A stretch of 64,000 bases of DNA from Candidatus Accumulibacter conexus (GCA_017592775.1 JAGFNJ010000004.1:62001-126000); one strand, 5' to 3'; shown: positions 27,424 through 39,553, counted from the stretch's first letter. Program-made: numbers and translations. The notes: generated by a model not told the origin, from the letters alone.

Positions 27424-28512
27424 ATGCAGAAAACCGTCCTGAACGAAGAGCACCGTCGGCGCGGCGCGCGAATGGTCGATTTTGGTGGCTGGGAGATGCC
27501 GCTCCACTACGGTTCGCAGATCGAGGAACATCATGCCGTGCGCCGCGATGCCGGCATGTTCGACGTCTCGCACATGTGCGCCGTCGATGTGCGCGGCAGC
27601 GATGCGCGCGCCTTCCTGCGGCGGCTGTTGGCCAACAACGTCGACCGCCTGCAACTGCATGGCAGGGCCCTCTACAGCACGATGCTCAACGAGGCCGGCG
27701 GCGTCATCGACGACCTCATCGTCTACCACCTCGCCGACAATGACTTCCGCGTCGTCATCAACGCCGCGACTGCCGCCAACGACCTGCGCTGGATGACTGC
27801 CCGCCGCGACGAGTGGGGCCTGGCGGTGACGATCGGCGCGCGCCGGGAAGGCGCAGACGCGCTCGCCATGATTGCCGTGCAGGGTCCACAGGCGCGGCAG
27901 AAGGTCTGGCAGGCGCTGCCCGAATGCCAGTCGGCCAGCGCCGCCCTGAAGCCCTTCTTCGCCGCCAGCGTCGGTGACCACCTGATCGCCAGCACCGGCT
28001 ATACCGGCGAGGACGGCTACGAAATCACGCTGCCCGCGGCGCAGGCCGTCATGCTGTGGAACCGTCTTGCCGATGCAGGAGCCCGGCCCTGTGGTCTCGG
28101 TGCGCGCGATACGCTGCGCCTTGAGGCGGGAATGAATCTCTATGGCCAGGACATGGACGAAAGCGTCTCGCCGCTGGACGCCGGCCTGGCATGGACCGTC
28201 GACCTCGCTTCGCCGCGCGACTTCGTCGGCAAGGCGGCGTTGCTGGCAAGACCGCAGCAGCACCGCTTCCTCGGCCTGCTCCTCCTCGACCGCGGCGTGT
28301 TGCGCGCCCATCAGCAGGTCGAGAGCGCGCACGGCCGGGGAGAAATCACCAGCGGCAGCTTCTCGCCGACGCTGCAGCAGTCGATCGCCCTCGCTCGCCT
28401 GCCGCTGGCTGCGGCGGTCGGCGACACCGTCCAGGTCGGCGTACGCGACAGGCTGCTGGCAGCCCGCGTCGTCAAGCCCTGCTTCGTCAGGAATGGCAGC
28501 ATCCTCGTTTGA
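27424..28512 (+). CDS. gcvT: aminomethyltransferase, glycine cleavage T protein
   Basis: 362-residue folate-dependent enzyme that releases ammonia from the aminomethyl-lipoyl H protein and makes methylenetetrahydrofolate. Family motifs: [20 protein letters not shown] near the N-terminus, MFDVSHM, and the folate-site [10 protein letters not shown] region with [18 protein letters not shown]. The ATG at 27424 gives the standard start ([20 protein letters not shown]). It is the first gene behind the glycine riboswitch; gcvH follows after 49 bases. Confidence 0.95.
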   Translation: MQKTVLNEEHRRRGARMVDFGGWEMPLHYGSQIEEHHAVRRDAGMFDVSHMCAVDVRGSDARAFLRRLLANNVDRLQLHGRALYSTMLNEAGGVIDDLIVYHLADNDFRVVINAATAANDLRWMTARRDEWGLAVTIGARREGADALAMIAVQGPQARQKVWQALPECQSASAALKPFFAASVGDHLIASTGYTGEDGYEITLPAAQAVMLWNRLADAGARPCGLGARDTLRLEAGMNLYGQDMDESVSPLDAGLAWTVDLASPRDFVGKAALLARPQQHRFLGLLLLDRGVLRAHQQVESAHGRGEITSGSFSPTLQQSIALARLPLAAAVGDTVQVGVRDRLLAARVVKPCFVRNGSILV

Positions 28513-28561
28513 TCCCGACCTGGCCAGCGGCCAGCCCCGCGTCAACTCATCAGGAGAGAAA

Positions 28562-28945
28562 GTGAACATCCCGACCGACCTCAAGTACACCCGCAGCCAC
28601 GAATGGGTCCGCCTGGAAGCCGACGGCACGATCCGCATCGGCATCACAGATCATGCGCAGGAACTGCTCGGTGACCTCGTCTTCATCGAGCTGCCCGAGC
28701 CGGGGCGCGAACTCGCTGCCGAACAGGAAGCCGCCGTCGTCGAATCGGTCAAGGCGGCGGCCGACGTCTACGCGCCGCTGGCGGGCAGCGTCATCGAAAA
28801 CAACCAGGCACTCGCCGATGCACCCGAACTGGTCAACCAGGACGCCTACGCTGCCTGGCTGTTCCGCATGCGCCCGGCTGCCGTCAACGACCTCGACAGC
28901 CTGCTCGACGCGGCCGCCTACCAAGAGATCGTTGCCGCCGCCTAG
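28562..28945 (+). CDS. gcvH: glycine cleavage system H protein
   Basis: 127-residue lipoyl carrier shuttling the aminomethyl group between P and T proteins. The lipoylated lysine is K64 in [12 protein letters not shown]. The GTG start at 28562 has AGGAGAG about 5 bases upstream and gives the typical [17 protein letters not shown] beginning. It lies between gcvT and gcvP. Confidence 0.96.
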   Translation: MNIPTDLKYTRSHEWVRLEADGTIRIGITDHAQELLGDLVFIELPEPGRELAAEQEAAVVESVKAAADVYAPLAGSVIENNQALADAPELVNQDAYAAWLFRMRPAAVNDLDSLLDAAAYQEIVAAA

Positions 28946-28972
28946 GCACCCCGCGAACCACCGGAAGACACC

Positions 28973-31950
<2,978 letters not shown>

Positions 31951-31954
<4 letters not shown>

Positions 31955-32433
31955 GCGCATCCATCCACGAGTTCACCGCCGAGCGCCTTGCCGGCGGGAC
32001 GCAGTCGCTGGCCGACTACGCCGACAAGGTCCTGCTGATCGTCAACACCGCCAGCCAGTGCGGCTTCACGCCACAGTACGCCGGCCTCGAAGCACTCTAC
32101 GAGCGCTACCGGGAGCGCGGCCTGGTCGTCCTCGGTTTTCCCTGCAACCAGTTCGGTGCCCAGGAGCCGGGTGATGCCGGCGAAATCGCCAGCTTCTGCG
32201 CGAAGAACTTCGGTGTCAGCTTCCCGATGTTCGCCCGGATCGAGGTCAATGGCGACCATGCGCACCCGCTCTACCAGCATCTCAAGAAGGCCGCACCCGG
32301 CCTGCTTGGTAGCGAGGCGATCAAGTGGAACTTCACCAAGTTCCTCGTCGATCGGACGGGCGAAGTCGTGCAGCGCTACGCGCCGGCAACCACACCGGAC
32401 AGCATCGCGCGCGACATCGAGGAACTGCTGTGA
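31951..32433 (+). CDS. glutathione peroxidase-like thiol peroxidase
   Basis: 160-residue peroxidase of the thioredoxin fold reducing peroxides with thiols. The peroxidatic cysteine is C37 in NTASQCGFT (Cys in place of selenocysteine), the active-site glutamine is in [12 protein letters not shown] (about Q67), and the tryptophan in KWNFTKF completes the site. The ATG overlaps the gcvP stop (ATGA), so it is the last gene of the gcv transcript. Many bacterial members use thioredoxin rather than glutathione. Confidence 0.93.
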
Positions 32434-32514
32434 GCCGCTGCCGCCGGCTGGCTCGTGGCGACGCCCGGCGACAGCCGCTGGCGCGCCCGCGCCTGGCTGC
32501 GGCCGCCGCAGCGC

Positions 32515-33141
32515 ATGCACCTGGCTGACACGACGACCGGATCGGTGCCGATGCGGACTCCCGACCTCAGCGCGATGCTGCGCTGGCCGAACGTCCCCGC
32601 CTGCTACGGCTGGCTGTCGCTCGATCGCCGCGGCCGCTGGCGCCTGCGCGGCGAGACGCTCACGCATCGGGGCCTCATCGACTTCCTCAACCGGCAGTAT
32701 GGATGCGACCAGAGCGGCAACCATTTCGTCCAGAACGGCCCGCAGCGCGTCTATGTCGACCTCGAGTACACCCCCTGGGTGCTGCACCTGGGGGCCACCG
32801 GCGAGCTCGAGACGCACGTCGGCACGCCGGTCGAAAAGATTCGCGGCGCCGCCATCGACGAGGAGGGGAACCTGCTGCTGGAAACGGCCGACGGCATCGC
32901 GCTCGTCTGCGACCGCGACCTTCCTGCGCTGCATGGCTGCCTGCTGCTGGCGAACGGCATGCCGGCCGACGACGCCAGCGTGCTCGCCGCCATGCACTCA
33001 GTGGACGGCGAGGGCAGCCCGCTGACACTGTCGTGGCGAGGGGCACGGGTGCCGGTGCGCTCGCTCCGCCGTGCCGACGTCGCGCGACGCCATGGCTTCG
33101 TCGCCTCACCGCAGCCGGCGGCAGCCGAGGAGCGGCATTGA
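32515..33141 (+). CDS. conserved protein of unknown function, paired with DUF455 gene
   Basis: About 208 residues. The conserved-looking core is LRWPNVPACYGWLSLDRRGRWRL followed by LIDFLNRQYGCDQSGNHFVQNGPQRVYVDLEYTPWVL. I recognise this as an uncharacterised proteobacterial family of soluble proteins but cannot name the domain safely. No signal peptide or metal motif is evident. Start is uncertain: ATG 32515, ATG 32551 and GTG 32455 are all in frame, and none has a strong ribosome site. The TGA overlaps the TTG of the DUF455 gene, so the two are likely co-translated. Confidence 0.65.
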   Translation: MHLADTTTGSVPMRTPDLSAMLRWPNVPACYGWLSLDRRGRWRLRGETLTHRGLIDFLNRQYGCDQSGNHFVQNGPQRVYVDLEYTPWVLHLGATGELETHVGTPVEKIRGAAIDEEGNLLLETADGIALVCDRDLPALHGCLLLANGMPADDASVLAAMHSVDGEGSPLTLSWRGARVPVRSLRRADVARRHGFVASPQPAAAEERH

Positions 33142-33929
33142 ACCCGCGGCAACTCGCCCTCGACGCCCTGCTGCTCGCTGACCCGGCGGCGAAGTGCGCC
33201 GCCGTCGACGCCATCGCGCTGCCTGCCGGCGAGCAGACGCCGGCCGACCCGGACAGCAGCCGGCTGCTCTCCGAGGCCCTTCCCGGCCGCAACGCGCGCC
33301 CGGTGCTGGTCGCGCCGGCGCAACTGGCGCAGCGACCGGTGAACAGTCGCGCGGGACGTGCCGCACTGTTTCATTCGCTGGCGCACATCGAGCTGAACGC
33401 CATCAACCTGGCGCTCGATGCCGTCTGGCGCTTCGGCGGCCTGCCCGGCGACTTCTACCGCGACTGGATCGGCGTCGCGCGCGAGGAGTCGCAGCATTTC
33501 CAGTTGCTGCACGGCCACCTGCAGACGATGGGTTTCTCCTACGGCGACTTCCCGGCGCACGACGGGCTCTGGGAAATGGCCGAGAGGACCCGCGACGACC
33601 TGCTGGCGCGGCTCGCGCTCGTGCCGCGAGTCCTCGAAGCGCGCGGCCTCGACGCCGCGCCGCTGATTCGCGACAGGCTCCGGCGTGCCGGCGACGAGCC
33701 GGGGGCAGCGCTGCTCGACCTCATCCTGCGCGACGAAGTGGCGCATGTGCGCATCGGCAACCGCTGGTACCGCTGGCTGTGCGAGCGCCACGGCCGCGAC
33801 CCGCTGGCCTGCCAGGCCGAACTCGCCCGACGTTTTCGGGCACCGCGCCCGCGCGGCCCCTTCAACCTGGACGCCCGGCGTGCTGCCGGCTTCGACGAGC
33901 AGGAACTGGCGGCCCTGCAGGGCGGATAG
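33138..33929 (+). CDS. DUF455 family ferritin-like protein
   Basis: 263-residue protein of the DUF455 family, a ferritin-like four-helix fold that probably binds a metal pair; its reaction is unknown. Candidate ligands are in LFHSLAHIELNAINLALDA (E and H), REESQHFQLL and RDEVAHVRIGNRWY. I chose the TTG at 33138 because GAGGAG lies 5 bases upstream, it overlaps the preceding stop, and the N-terminus MNPRQLALDALLLADPAAK is typical. Confidence 0.82.
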   Translation: MNPRQLALDALLLADPAAKCAAVDAIALPAGEQTPADPDSSRLLSEALPGRNARPVLVAPAQLAQRPVNSRAGRAALFHSLAHIELNAINLALDAVWRFGGLPGDFYRDWIGVAREESQHFQLLHGHLQTMGFSYGDFPAHDGLWEMAERTRDDLLARLALVPRVLEARGLDAAPLIRDRLRRAGDEPGAALLDLILRDEVAHVRIGNRWYRWLCERHGRDPLACQAELARRFRAPRPRGPFNLDARRAAGFDEQELAALQGG

Positions 33930-33934
33930 GTGTT

Positions 33935-33992
33935 GCGGGCCCGGCCCAGGGCCCGCCATAGCGACGGCGCCGATGCAGCGATCATCGGCGCC
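33935..33992 (+). terminator. two adjacent hairpins after the DUF455 gene
   Basis: First stem: GCGGGCCC / GGGCCCGC with a 6-base loop (33935-33956). Second stem: GGCGCCGATG / CATCGGCGCC with a 7-base loop (33966-33992). Both are perfect. Only a weak CTT follows, so Rho-independent termination is possible but not certain. Confidence 0.5.
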
Positions 33993-34054
33993 AACCCTTG
34001 ATCAACGTACGACCGGCGGCGTGCCGTCGGCGCTCCACTACAGCGAGTCCTGTC

Positions 34055-34327
34055 ATGCGCTATCAGGTTTTCATGGAAGAAGAGGAAGGGGCCGACGGCT
34101 CCGGTGATCTTGCCCGCTTCGACAGTCTGGAGGAAGTATGGGAGTTCATCGGCAAGCATCTGCCGACCGGCGTCTACAGCGATCGCCGCCTGGTCTGGGT
34201 CAAGGACCGCGAAGCCGACGGCGAAGTGTCGTTCTCGGTCACAAACGAACTCTGGGCAGAACACTGCGAGACGCCGCTTGCCTTCGCGCGCTGCTTCAAG
34301 ATGTTCCTCGACTTCCGGCACCCCTAG
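34055..34327 (+). CDS. small conserved hypothetical protein
   Basis: 90-residue acidic protein (MRYQVFMEEEEGADGSG...) with a compact alpha/beta look and ending FKMFLDFRHP. It has no signal peptide or recognised motif. The ATG at 34055 begins the frame most naturally; an upstream ATG at 33998 would add a low-quality N-terminus. It stands alone after two hairpins, so it may have its own promoter. Function unknown. Confidence 0.6.
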   Translation: MRYQVFMEEEEGADGSGDLARFDSLEEVWEFIGKHLPTGVYSDRRLVWVKDREADGEVSFSVTNELWAEHCETPLAFARCFKMFLDFRHP

Positions 34328-34445
34328 GCGTGCGGGTACCGGCTGCCGAACGGCGAGCGGCCGGCTTCGGGACGCGCCGGCATTGCCGCCCGACCGACTC
34401 CGGCCTGCCGGCGACGACCGGGCTTTCGTCACGTCGCCAGCCGCC

Positions 34446-35636
34446 GTGCTAGGCACGCCACGCCCATCCGCCCGCCTGGCGCTGCTGCTGACGACCCTGG
34501 TGGCCCTCGGGCCGCTATCGACCGATCTCTACCTGCCGGCTCTGCCGACGCTCGCCAGGGTTTTCGCCAGCGATGCAGCCGGGGTGCAACTGACGCTGTC
34601 GGTGTTTCTCGCCGGCTTCGCCTGCGGGCAGATCTTCTACGGCCCGCTGTCCGACCGCTACGGGCGCCGCCCGGCGCTGCTCGGCGGACTCGCGCTCTAC
34701 TGTCTCGGCTCGCTCGGCTGCATCTTCGCCCCCGACATCGCGACGCTGATCGGTGCGCGCTTCGTGCAGGCGCTCGGTGCCTGTGCCGGGCCGGTGATCG
34801 GACGCGCGATCGTGCGCGACATCTGGGGCGGCAGCGAGTCGGCCCGCATCATCGCCTACATGGGCAGCGCGATGGCCATCGCACCGCTCGTCGGGCCGAC
34901 CCTGGGCGGCTTCCTGACCGTCCTCTTCGGCTGGCAGTCGAACTTCGTGCTCCTGCTGCTGATCGCCGGCGGACAACTGCTGGTGGTCGCGCGCACGCTC
35001 GGCGAGAGCAATCTCCGGCGTGACCCGGGAGCCACCAGCCCGCGGCAGATGCTCGCCAACTTCGCCGGACTGCTGGCCAACCGGGCCTACCTCGGCTACC
35101 TGCTCACCTTCTCCTTCTCCTACAGCGCGCTCTTCGCGTTCATTTCGGCGTCGTCGTTCGTCCTCGCCGAGCGGCACGGGCTGACGCCGCAGATCTACGG
35201 CATCTGCTTCGGCAGTGTCGTCGCCGGTTACCTGCTCGGCTCGCTGATTTCGGGGCGGCTGGTACGACGGCTCGGCAGCGACCGCCTGCTTCTGATCGGT
35301 GCCTGGGTCGGTGCCGTCGCGGGTCTCGGCATGGCGCTGCTCGAGTTTAGCGGCGTGCACACGCTGGCCGCCATCCTGGTACCGATGTTCTTCTGCACCA
35401 TGGCAACCGGCCTTGTCATGCCGAACGCGATCGCCCGCGCCCTCGCCCCCTACCCCGACATGGCTGGCTCGGCGTCGGCGCTGATGGGCTTCGTCCAGAT
35501 GACGGTGGCTGCACTGGTGGGAATCGCCGTCGGCCACGGGCTGTCGTCCGGTGGCGCGGCACTGGCGACAGCGGTGGCGATCTGCACCCTGCTCGCCCCC
35601 GCCTCCTGGCACCTGCTGCTGCGCCGTAGCCGTTGA
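34446..35636 (+). CDS. Bcr/CflA family drug-resistance MFS transporter
   Basis: 396-residue major facilitator with about 12 membrane helices. Family marks are LGPLSTDLYLPALPTLA in helix 1 and the motif A loop GPLSDRYGRRPALLGGLALY. ARFVQALGACAGPVIGRAIVRDIW is the helix 4 region of the Bcr/CflA branch (bicyclomycin, chloramphenicol and similar substrates). The GTG at 34446 is the only plausible start close to helix 1, without a clear ribosome site. Substrate cannot be predicted. Confidence 0.88.
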   Translation: MLGTPRPSARLALLLTTLVALGPLSTDLYLPALPTLARVFASDAAGVQLTLSVFLAGFACGQIFYGPLSDRYGRRPALLGGLALYCLGSLGCIFAPDIATLIGARFVQALGACAGPVIGRAIVRDIWGGSESARIIAYMGSAMAIAPLVGPTLGGFLTVLFGWQSNFVLLLLIAGGQLLVVARTLGESNLRRDPGATSPRQMLANFAGLLANRAYLGYLLTFSFSYSALFAFISASSFVLAERHGLTPQIYGICFGSVVAGYLLGSLISGRLVRRLGSDRLLLIGAWVGAVAGLGMALLEFSGVHTLAAILVPMFFCTMATGLVMPNAIARALAPYPDMAGSASALMGFVQMTVAALVGIAVGHGLSSGGAALATAVAICTLLAPASWHLLLRRSR

Positions 35637-35826
35637 CCCCGCGGCCGACGCACTGGGGGAACCGGGCGCCGCGACCGCGGTGGCGGCAGCGCGGAGCCCG
35701 TTGCTTCGGAAGCCGGACCCTTGCCGTTGCCACGCGGCACTTCGACGCAGAACCCGCGAGATAGTCAGGGTCACGATAGCGACCCTGTCCAGTGCAACTC
35801 AACCATCCGGCCACGATTCCAACGCC

Positions 35827-35854
35827 TTGACGGCGCAGCCAGGGTGTATATTCT
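35827..35854 (+). promoter_or_regulatory. candidate promoter of the vapBC pair
   Basis: TTGACG (35827-35832) and TATTCT (35849-35854) with a 16-base spacer lie 33 bases before the antitoxin start. A TATATT two bases earlier is an alternative -10. Autorepression by the antitoxin complex would be expected here. Confidence 0.45.
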
Positions 35855-35886
35855 TACGCTCCGTCTTACCCGACCGACTACTCGCC

Positions 35887-36156
35887 ATGGAAACCGTCAA
35901 GCTTTCGACCAAGGGCCAGATCGTCATCCCCAAGGGCATCCGCGACATTCACCATCTCTCGCCGGGCACCGAATTCGCCATCAGCTTCGTCGGCGAGGAA
36001 ATCCGGCTCAAGCCCCTGCCCGCGTTCCCCCCCGCCAGCGTCGCCGACGGCCTGGGTTTCCTGGCGCAGGCTGGCCAGCCCTCGCTGAGTGAAGCCGAGA
36101 CCGAAGCCGCCATTACCGCCCAGTTACTGGCCGATGACGAGGCCACGAAAGGATGA
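35887..36156 (+). CDS. vapB: AbrB/MazE-type antitoxin (VapB)
   Basis: 89-residue protein with an N-terminal swapped-hairpin SpoVT-AbrB DNA-binding domain (METVKLSTKGQIVIPKGIRD, then SPGTEFAISFVGEEIRLKPL) and a C-terminal helical tail that would block the toxin. Its stop overlaps the toxin start (ATGA), the classic antitoxin-toxin arrangement. The symbol denotes family. Confidence 0.88.
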   Translation: METVKLSTKGQIVIPKGIRDIHHLSPGTEFAISFVGEEIRLKPLPAFPPASVADGLGFLAQAGQPSLSEAETEAAITAQLLADDEATKG

Positions 36157-36554
36157 TCGCCCTCGACACCAACCTCCTGGCCCGCTACCTGCTGAACGAC
36201 GACAAGCCCCAGGCCCGAGCGGCGGCGCGGCTACTGTCCGGCAAGGAAGACTGCACCGCTCCTCCCACCGTGCTGCTGGAACTAGCCTGGGTGCTCAAGG
36301 CGAATGGTTGCAGCCGGGAGGACATTGCCCGGGGCTTGCGGCTGCTGTTCGGTCTGCCCAACTTCCGCCCCCTGCAGTTCGAAGCCGTCTGCCGCGCGCT
36401 CCATTGGTTCGATCGGGGCATGGACTTCGGCGACGCACTGCACTTGGCACTCTCGGCACCGGCCAGCCGCTTCGCCACCTTCGACAAATCCTTCGCACGC
36501 CAAGCCCAAGCCCAGGGCGCGAGCGCGGAAGTCATTTTGATTGGCGAGGGTTGA
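36153..36554 (+). CDS. vapC: PIN-domain ribonuclease toxin (VapC)
   Basis: 133-residue PIN nuclease that likely cleaves RNA. The acidic metal-binding residues are intact: D5 (MIALDTN), E43 (VLLELAWVL), D91 and D94 (GMDFGDALHL) and D111 (FATFDKSF). The C-terminus (AEVILIGEG) is normal for the group. The stop overlaps an ATG that opens the HTH-antitoxin-like remnant. Confidence 0.9.
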   Translation: MIALDTNLLARYLLNDDKPQARAAARLLSGKEDCTAPPTVLLELAWVLKANGCSREDIARGLRLLFGLPNFRPLQFEAVCRALHWFDRGMDFGDALHLALSAPASRFATFDKSFARQAQAQGASAEVILIGEG

Positions 36555-36673
36555 TGACTTTGCGCAGCCATATCGAGGCGATGGGCGGCGAGCTGCATGT
36601 GGTGGCGCGTTTTCCGGATGGTGCCGAGAAGATCACCGACTTTGCCGATCTGGGCGACAACACAGCAGCCTAA
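36554..36673 (+). pseudogene. C-terminal remnant of an HTH-type antitoxin/regulator
   Basis: 39 codons, MTLRSHIEAMGGELHVVARF then PDGAEKITDFADLGDN. This strongly resembles the C-terminal end of XRE/HTH regulators of HigA- or toxin-associated type, where a short LxxYVEALGGELELVARFPDG segment follows the helix-turn-helix. The DNA-binding part is missing. The ATG overlaps the vapC stop, so it may still be translated. It ends 4 bases before the stop of the convergent TOTE gene. Confidence 0.6.
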
Positions 36674-36677
36674 CACC

Positions 36678-39512
36678 TCATCCCTGGCCCGGGCCCGGAT
36701 CGCGCTGCCGACGCGCCAGGGTACGCAGGAGCGTGTCGAGGACATCATCGAGATGTTGGCCGACATCCTCGGCGAGAAAGCGCAGCACGACATAGCCGTT
36801 CTCCTGCAGCAACGCATCCTTGCGGCGGTCGCGGCGGTAGGCTTCGCGGTCGGCCAGGTGTTGCGGGCCATCGATTTCCACCGCCACCCGCGCCTCAGCC
36901 GCGAGCAGATCGACCTCCATTGCGCCACGCCCGTCGAAAGGAATCGGCAATTCGACGTTGAGACGAAACTTCCCGGCGGTGTCGGGAAGCGTCTGCAAGC
37001 GCCGGTAGAGGAAGGCTTCGCTGGCACTGCGCGCTCGCTCGACACCGGTCGCCCCCGGCTTGAACATGCAAGCGGCGTCCACGAACAGCTCGCCGAGCGG
37101 CGCGTCCACCCCGTCGCGCAGCAGGCGCTGGACGCTGGCGGCATAATCGCGCTTCCATTCCCCCTCGACCGGAAGCGGGACCTCCGGCGGCCAGCCGGGC
37201 ACCGCGCTGGCCGGCAGCAGAATGGTGTACCCGACCGCTTCGTAGCCCTTGCAGCGCCGGTCGAACATCCGCGCCAGCATCGGCACATTGAGGTCGGCGT
37301 AGTCGTAGATGCGAACCTCCCGCTTGCTGTCGTGCAGGCGATGCAGACGGCCGGCATACTGGGCAATCGTTCCGCGCCACGAAACCGGCAGCGTCAGGAA
37401 CAGGGTGTCGAGACGGGCGTCGTCGAATCCCTCGCCGAGGTAGCCGCCGGTCGCCAGGACGACCCGTTCTTCGCTCTCCGGGATGGCCACCAGTCGCGCG
37501 CGCGTATCCTGCAATTGCTTCCTGCCCATGCCGCCGCGCAGGACCACCAGGTGGCGCACGATCGGCGACAGTCGCTCGGCCAGTTGTTCGAGATGACCGG
37601 TTCGTTCCGTCAACACGACCGGCGAACGTCCCTCGCGAACTGCCGCCACGACGTCATCGACGATCAGTCGATTGCGCCTGTCGTCGGCGATCAGCGCCTC
37701 GTAAAGATCATGGAACTGGACGCGCCGATCGGGGTCCACGGCGGCGGGCGGACGGAATGCCGTCGGCCGCACCCAGACGTTGTGGGTGAACGGTCGCTCG
37801 GCTGCCTGTTCGCGCGCACGGACTCGATGGCGGACCGGTCCGCACTGCATGAAGACGATCGGGTGATGCCCGTCCTTGCGGGTCACGGTCGCCGACAGGC
37901 CGAGGACATACCTGGCCCTCGCTCGCCGGACCAACTGCTCGAAGCTCGATGCCGGCAGGTGATGGCACTCGTCCACGACCAGATGCCCGTATTCCCCGAC
38001 ACGGTCATCGACGACGCCCTTGCGGACGAGGCTCTGGATCAGCGCCACGTCGAGCGTGCCGTTTGGCCTGTTGCGGCCGCCGCCGATGCGGCCGATGGCC
38101 CTGGCGGGCAATCCCAGGAAGCTTGCCAGCCGTTCGACCCACTGCTCCAACAGTTGCTGGCGGTGCACGAGCACCAGCGTGCTGACGCCGCGCCTGGCGA
38201 TCAGCCACGCCGCGACAACGGTCTTGCCGAAGGCGGTGGTCGCCGCGAGAACTCCCTGGTCGTGGCCGGCCAGGGCTTGGGCGGCGACTGCCTGCTGCGG
38301 CCGCAAGGCGCCCTGGAACGTGACGCCCAGCGGCACGCCGGGGTGGCGCTCGTCGCGCAGAATGCACTCGATCCCGAGGCTGCCGAGCAGATCCTGGATT
38401 TCGTCCAGGCAGCCGCGTGGCAGACCGATATGCAGCGGATGTTCCTCGGCGCAGCAGATCACCCGTGGTTTGCCGAAGGTCGGGAGGCGCATCGCCTGCG
38501 CCCGGTAGAACTCCGGATTCTGGAACGCCGCCAGCCGCAGCAGGCGATTGCGCAAGGCGGCTGGCAACCGCTCCCTGGCAAGGTAGATCTCGTTGCCGAG
38601 GATCAGCTCCAGTCGTTCGGGCAAAGGCCCGACGATCGGCGATTCGGCTCGGCGGCGCGAGGGCGGCGCGGTCCACGGTTCTGCGTCGCATTCCTGGTCT
38701 TCGTCGAGCACGGGAAAGCGAACACCGACGATGCGGCCGCTTTGCTCGGCGGCGCGGACGATGGACTCGGCTTGCGCACGGCCGATCCTTTGCAGGGTCG
38801 ACAGAAACGCCCACTGGTCCGGCCAGGGAAGCAACCCTTCGTCAAGGAACACGCTGTCGTCACTCGCCCGCGGCCGTTTCTGCAGCGGCAACGCGATCAG
38901 GTTGCCGAAGCCGCCCTTGGGCAGGGTGTCCTGGTTCGGAAAGAAACGGTCGTACGAATCCAGCCCGATCTCTGGTCGCCGTTCCATCGTCTCGGTCAGG
39001 ATGTGCGCACCGAGTTTCCTCGCCAGGACCGCCGGCAGGGCCTCGCCGAAGAACAACCACAGGTGGCCGCCGTTGCCCGAGCGCGATCGCTCGACCGCGG
39101 CCGGCAGCCCAAGTTGTCGACAGGTCTCGCGAACGGCGCCAATGTCGGCACGCCAGCCCTCCTTGTCGAAGTCGACGGCAAGAAAGAAGCAGGTCTCATC
39201 GAGAAGCATCGGGTAAACGCCGATGACGAACTCGCGACCACGGTCGTCGTGGCCGGAAAGATGCTGGCGAATGGTTTCGTCGGTCAGTGGCAGGAACCGC
39301 CGACTCGGGCAGTCCTGGCACCTGACCGCCCGTTTGTCGCACAGACCACGCGCCCACTCGTTGGCACAGGCGGGACTGTAACCAGTCTTGCCGGTGCGCA
39401 GACTTGCGAAACGGCGCGCATAGAGGTCGTCCCGCCCCCGGAAGAGCGACCGGAACAGGGCGATCTTGGTGTCTACGGTCGAGTGCTGCGAGACTCCGGC
39501 ATCGGCGCTCAT
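36678..39512 (-). CDS. TOTE-type conflict protein: archaeo-eukaryotic primase, SF2 helicase and PD-(D/E)XK nuclease fusion
   Basis: 944-residue multidomain protein. Residues 15-270 form an archaeo-eukaryotic-primase domain of the TOTE type: Cys cluster C49, C58, C65, C68; D114-x-D116 in FLAVDFD; H150 in SGNGGHLWLFF; acidic D185/D188 in GLDSYDRFFPNQD. Residues 400-745 are a superfamily II helicase: TAFGKT (426-431), DECH (514-517), SAT (540-542) and QYAGRLHR (718-725). Residues 845-935 look like a DUF559/Vsr-type nuclease: E866, D868, E879-x-D881, then a GYVVLRF strand. The ATG at 39512 is preceded by a good promoter. Such proteins are viewed as anti-invader systems; the function here is inferred. 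Confidence 0.85.
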   Translation of the reverse strand: MSADAGVSQHSTVDTKIALFRSLFRGRDDLYARRFASLRTGKTGYSPACANEWARGLCDKRAVRCQDCPSRRFLPLTDETIRQHLSGHDDRGREFVIGVYPMLLDETCFFLAVDFDKEGWRADIGAVRETCRQLGLPAAVERSRSGNGGHLWLFFGEALPAVLARKLGAHILTETMERRPEIGLDSYDRFFPNQDTLPKGGFGNLIALPLQKRPRASDDSVFLDEGLLPWPDQWAFLSTLQRIGRAQAESIVRAAEQSGRIVGVRFPVLDEDQECDAEPWTAPPSRRRAESPIVGPLPERLELILGNEIYLARERLPAALRNRLLRLAAFQNPEFYRAQAMRLPTFGKPRVICCAEEHPLHIGLPRGCLDEIQDLLGSLGIECILRDERHPGVPLGVTFQGALRPQQAVAAQALAGHDQGVLAATTAFGKTVVAAWLIARRGVSTLVLVHRQQLLEQWVERLASFLGLPARAIGRIGGGRNRPNGTLDVALIQSLVRKGVVDDRVGEYGHLVVDECHHLPASSFEQLVRRARARYVLGLSATVTRKDGHHPIVFMQCGPVRHRVRAREQAAERPFTHNVWVRPTAFRPPAAVDPDRRVQFHDLYEALIADDRRNRLIVDDVVAAVREGRSPVVLTERTGHLEQLAERLSPIVRHLVVLRGGMGRKQLQDTRARLVAIPESEERVVLATGGYLGEGFDDARLDTLFLTLPVSWRGTIAQYAGRLHRLHDSKREVRIYDYADLNVPMLARMFDRRCKGYEAVGYTILLPASAVPGWPPEVPLPVEGEWKRDYAASVQRLLRDGVDAPLGELFVDAACMFKPGATGVERARSASEAFLYRRLQTLPDTAGKFRLNVELPIPFDGRGAMEVDLLAAEARVAVEIDGPQHLADREAYRRDRRKDALLQENGYVVLRFLAEDVGQHLDDVLDTLLRTLARRQRDPGPGQG

Positions 39513-39553
39513 TGGATGGAACGGACAGCCTTGGACATTGGACAACCCTGACG

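Noticed and set aside
33935..33992. Paired hairpins as an integron attC or attachment site
   Set aside because: Simple perfect stems with no integrase, no attC core sites and no cassette genes; terminator-like function is more likely.
36597..39551. 984-codon plus-strand frame opposite the TOTE gene
   Set aside because: Antisense shadow of the primase-helicase-nuclease gene; no motif, improbable His/Gln/Arg composition.
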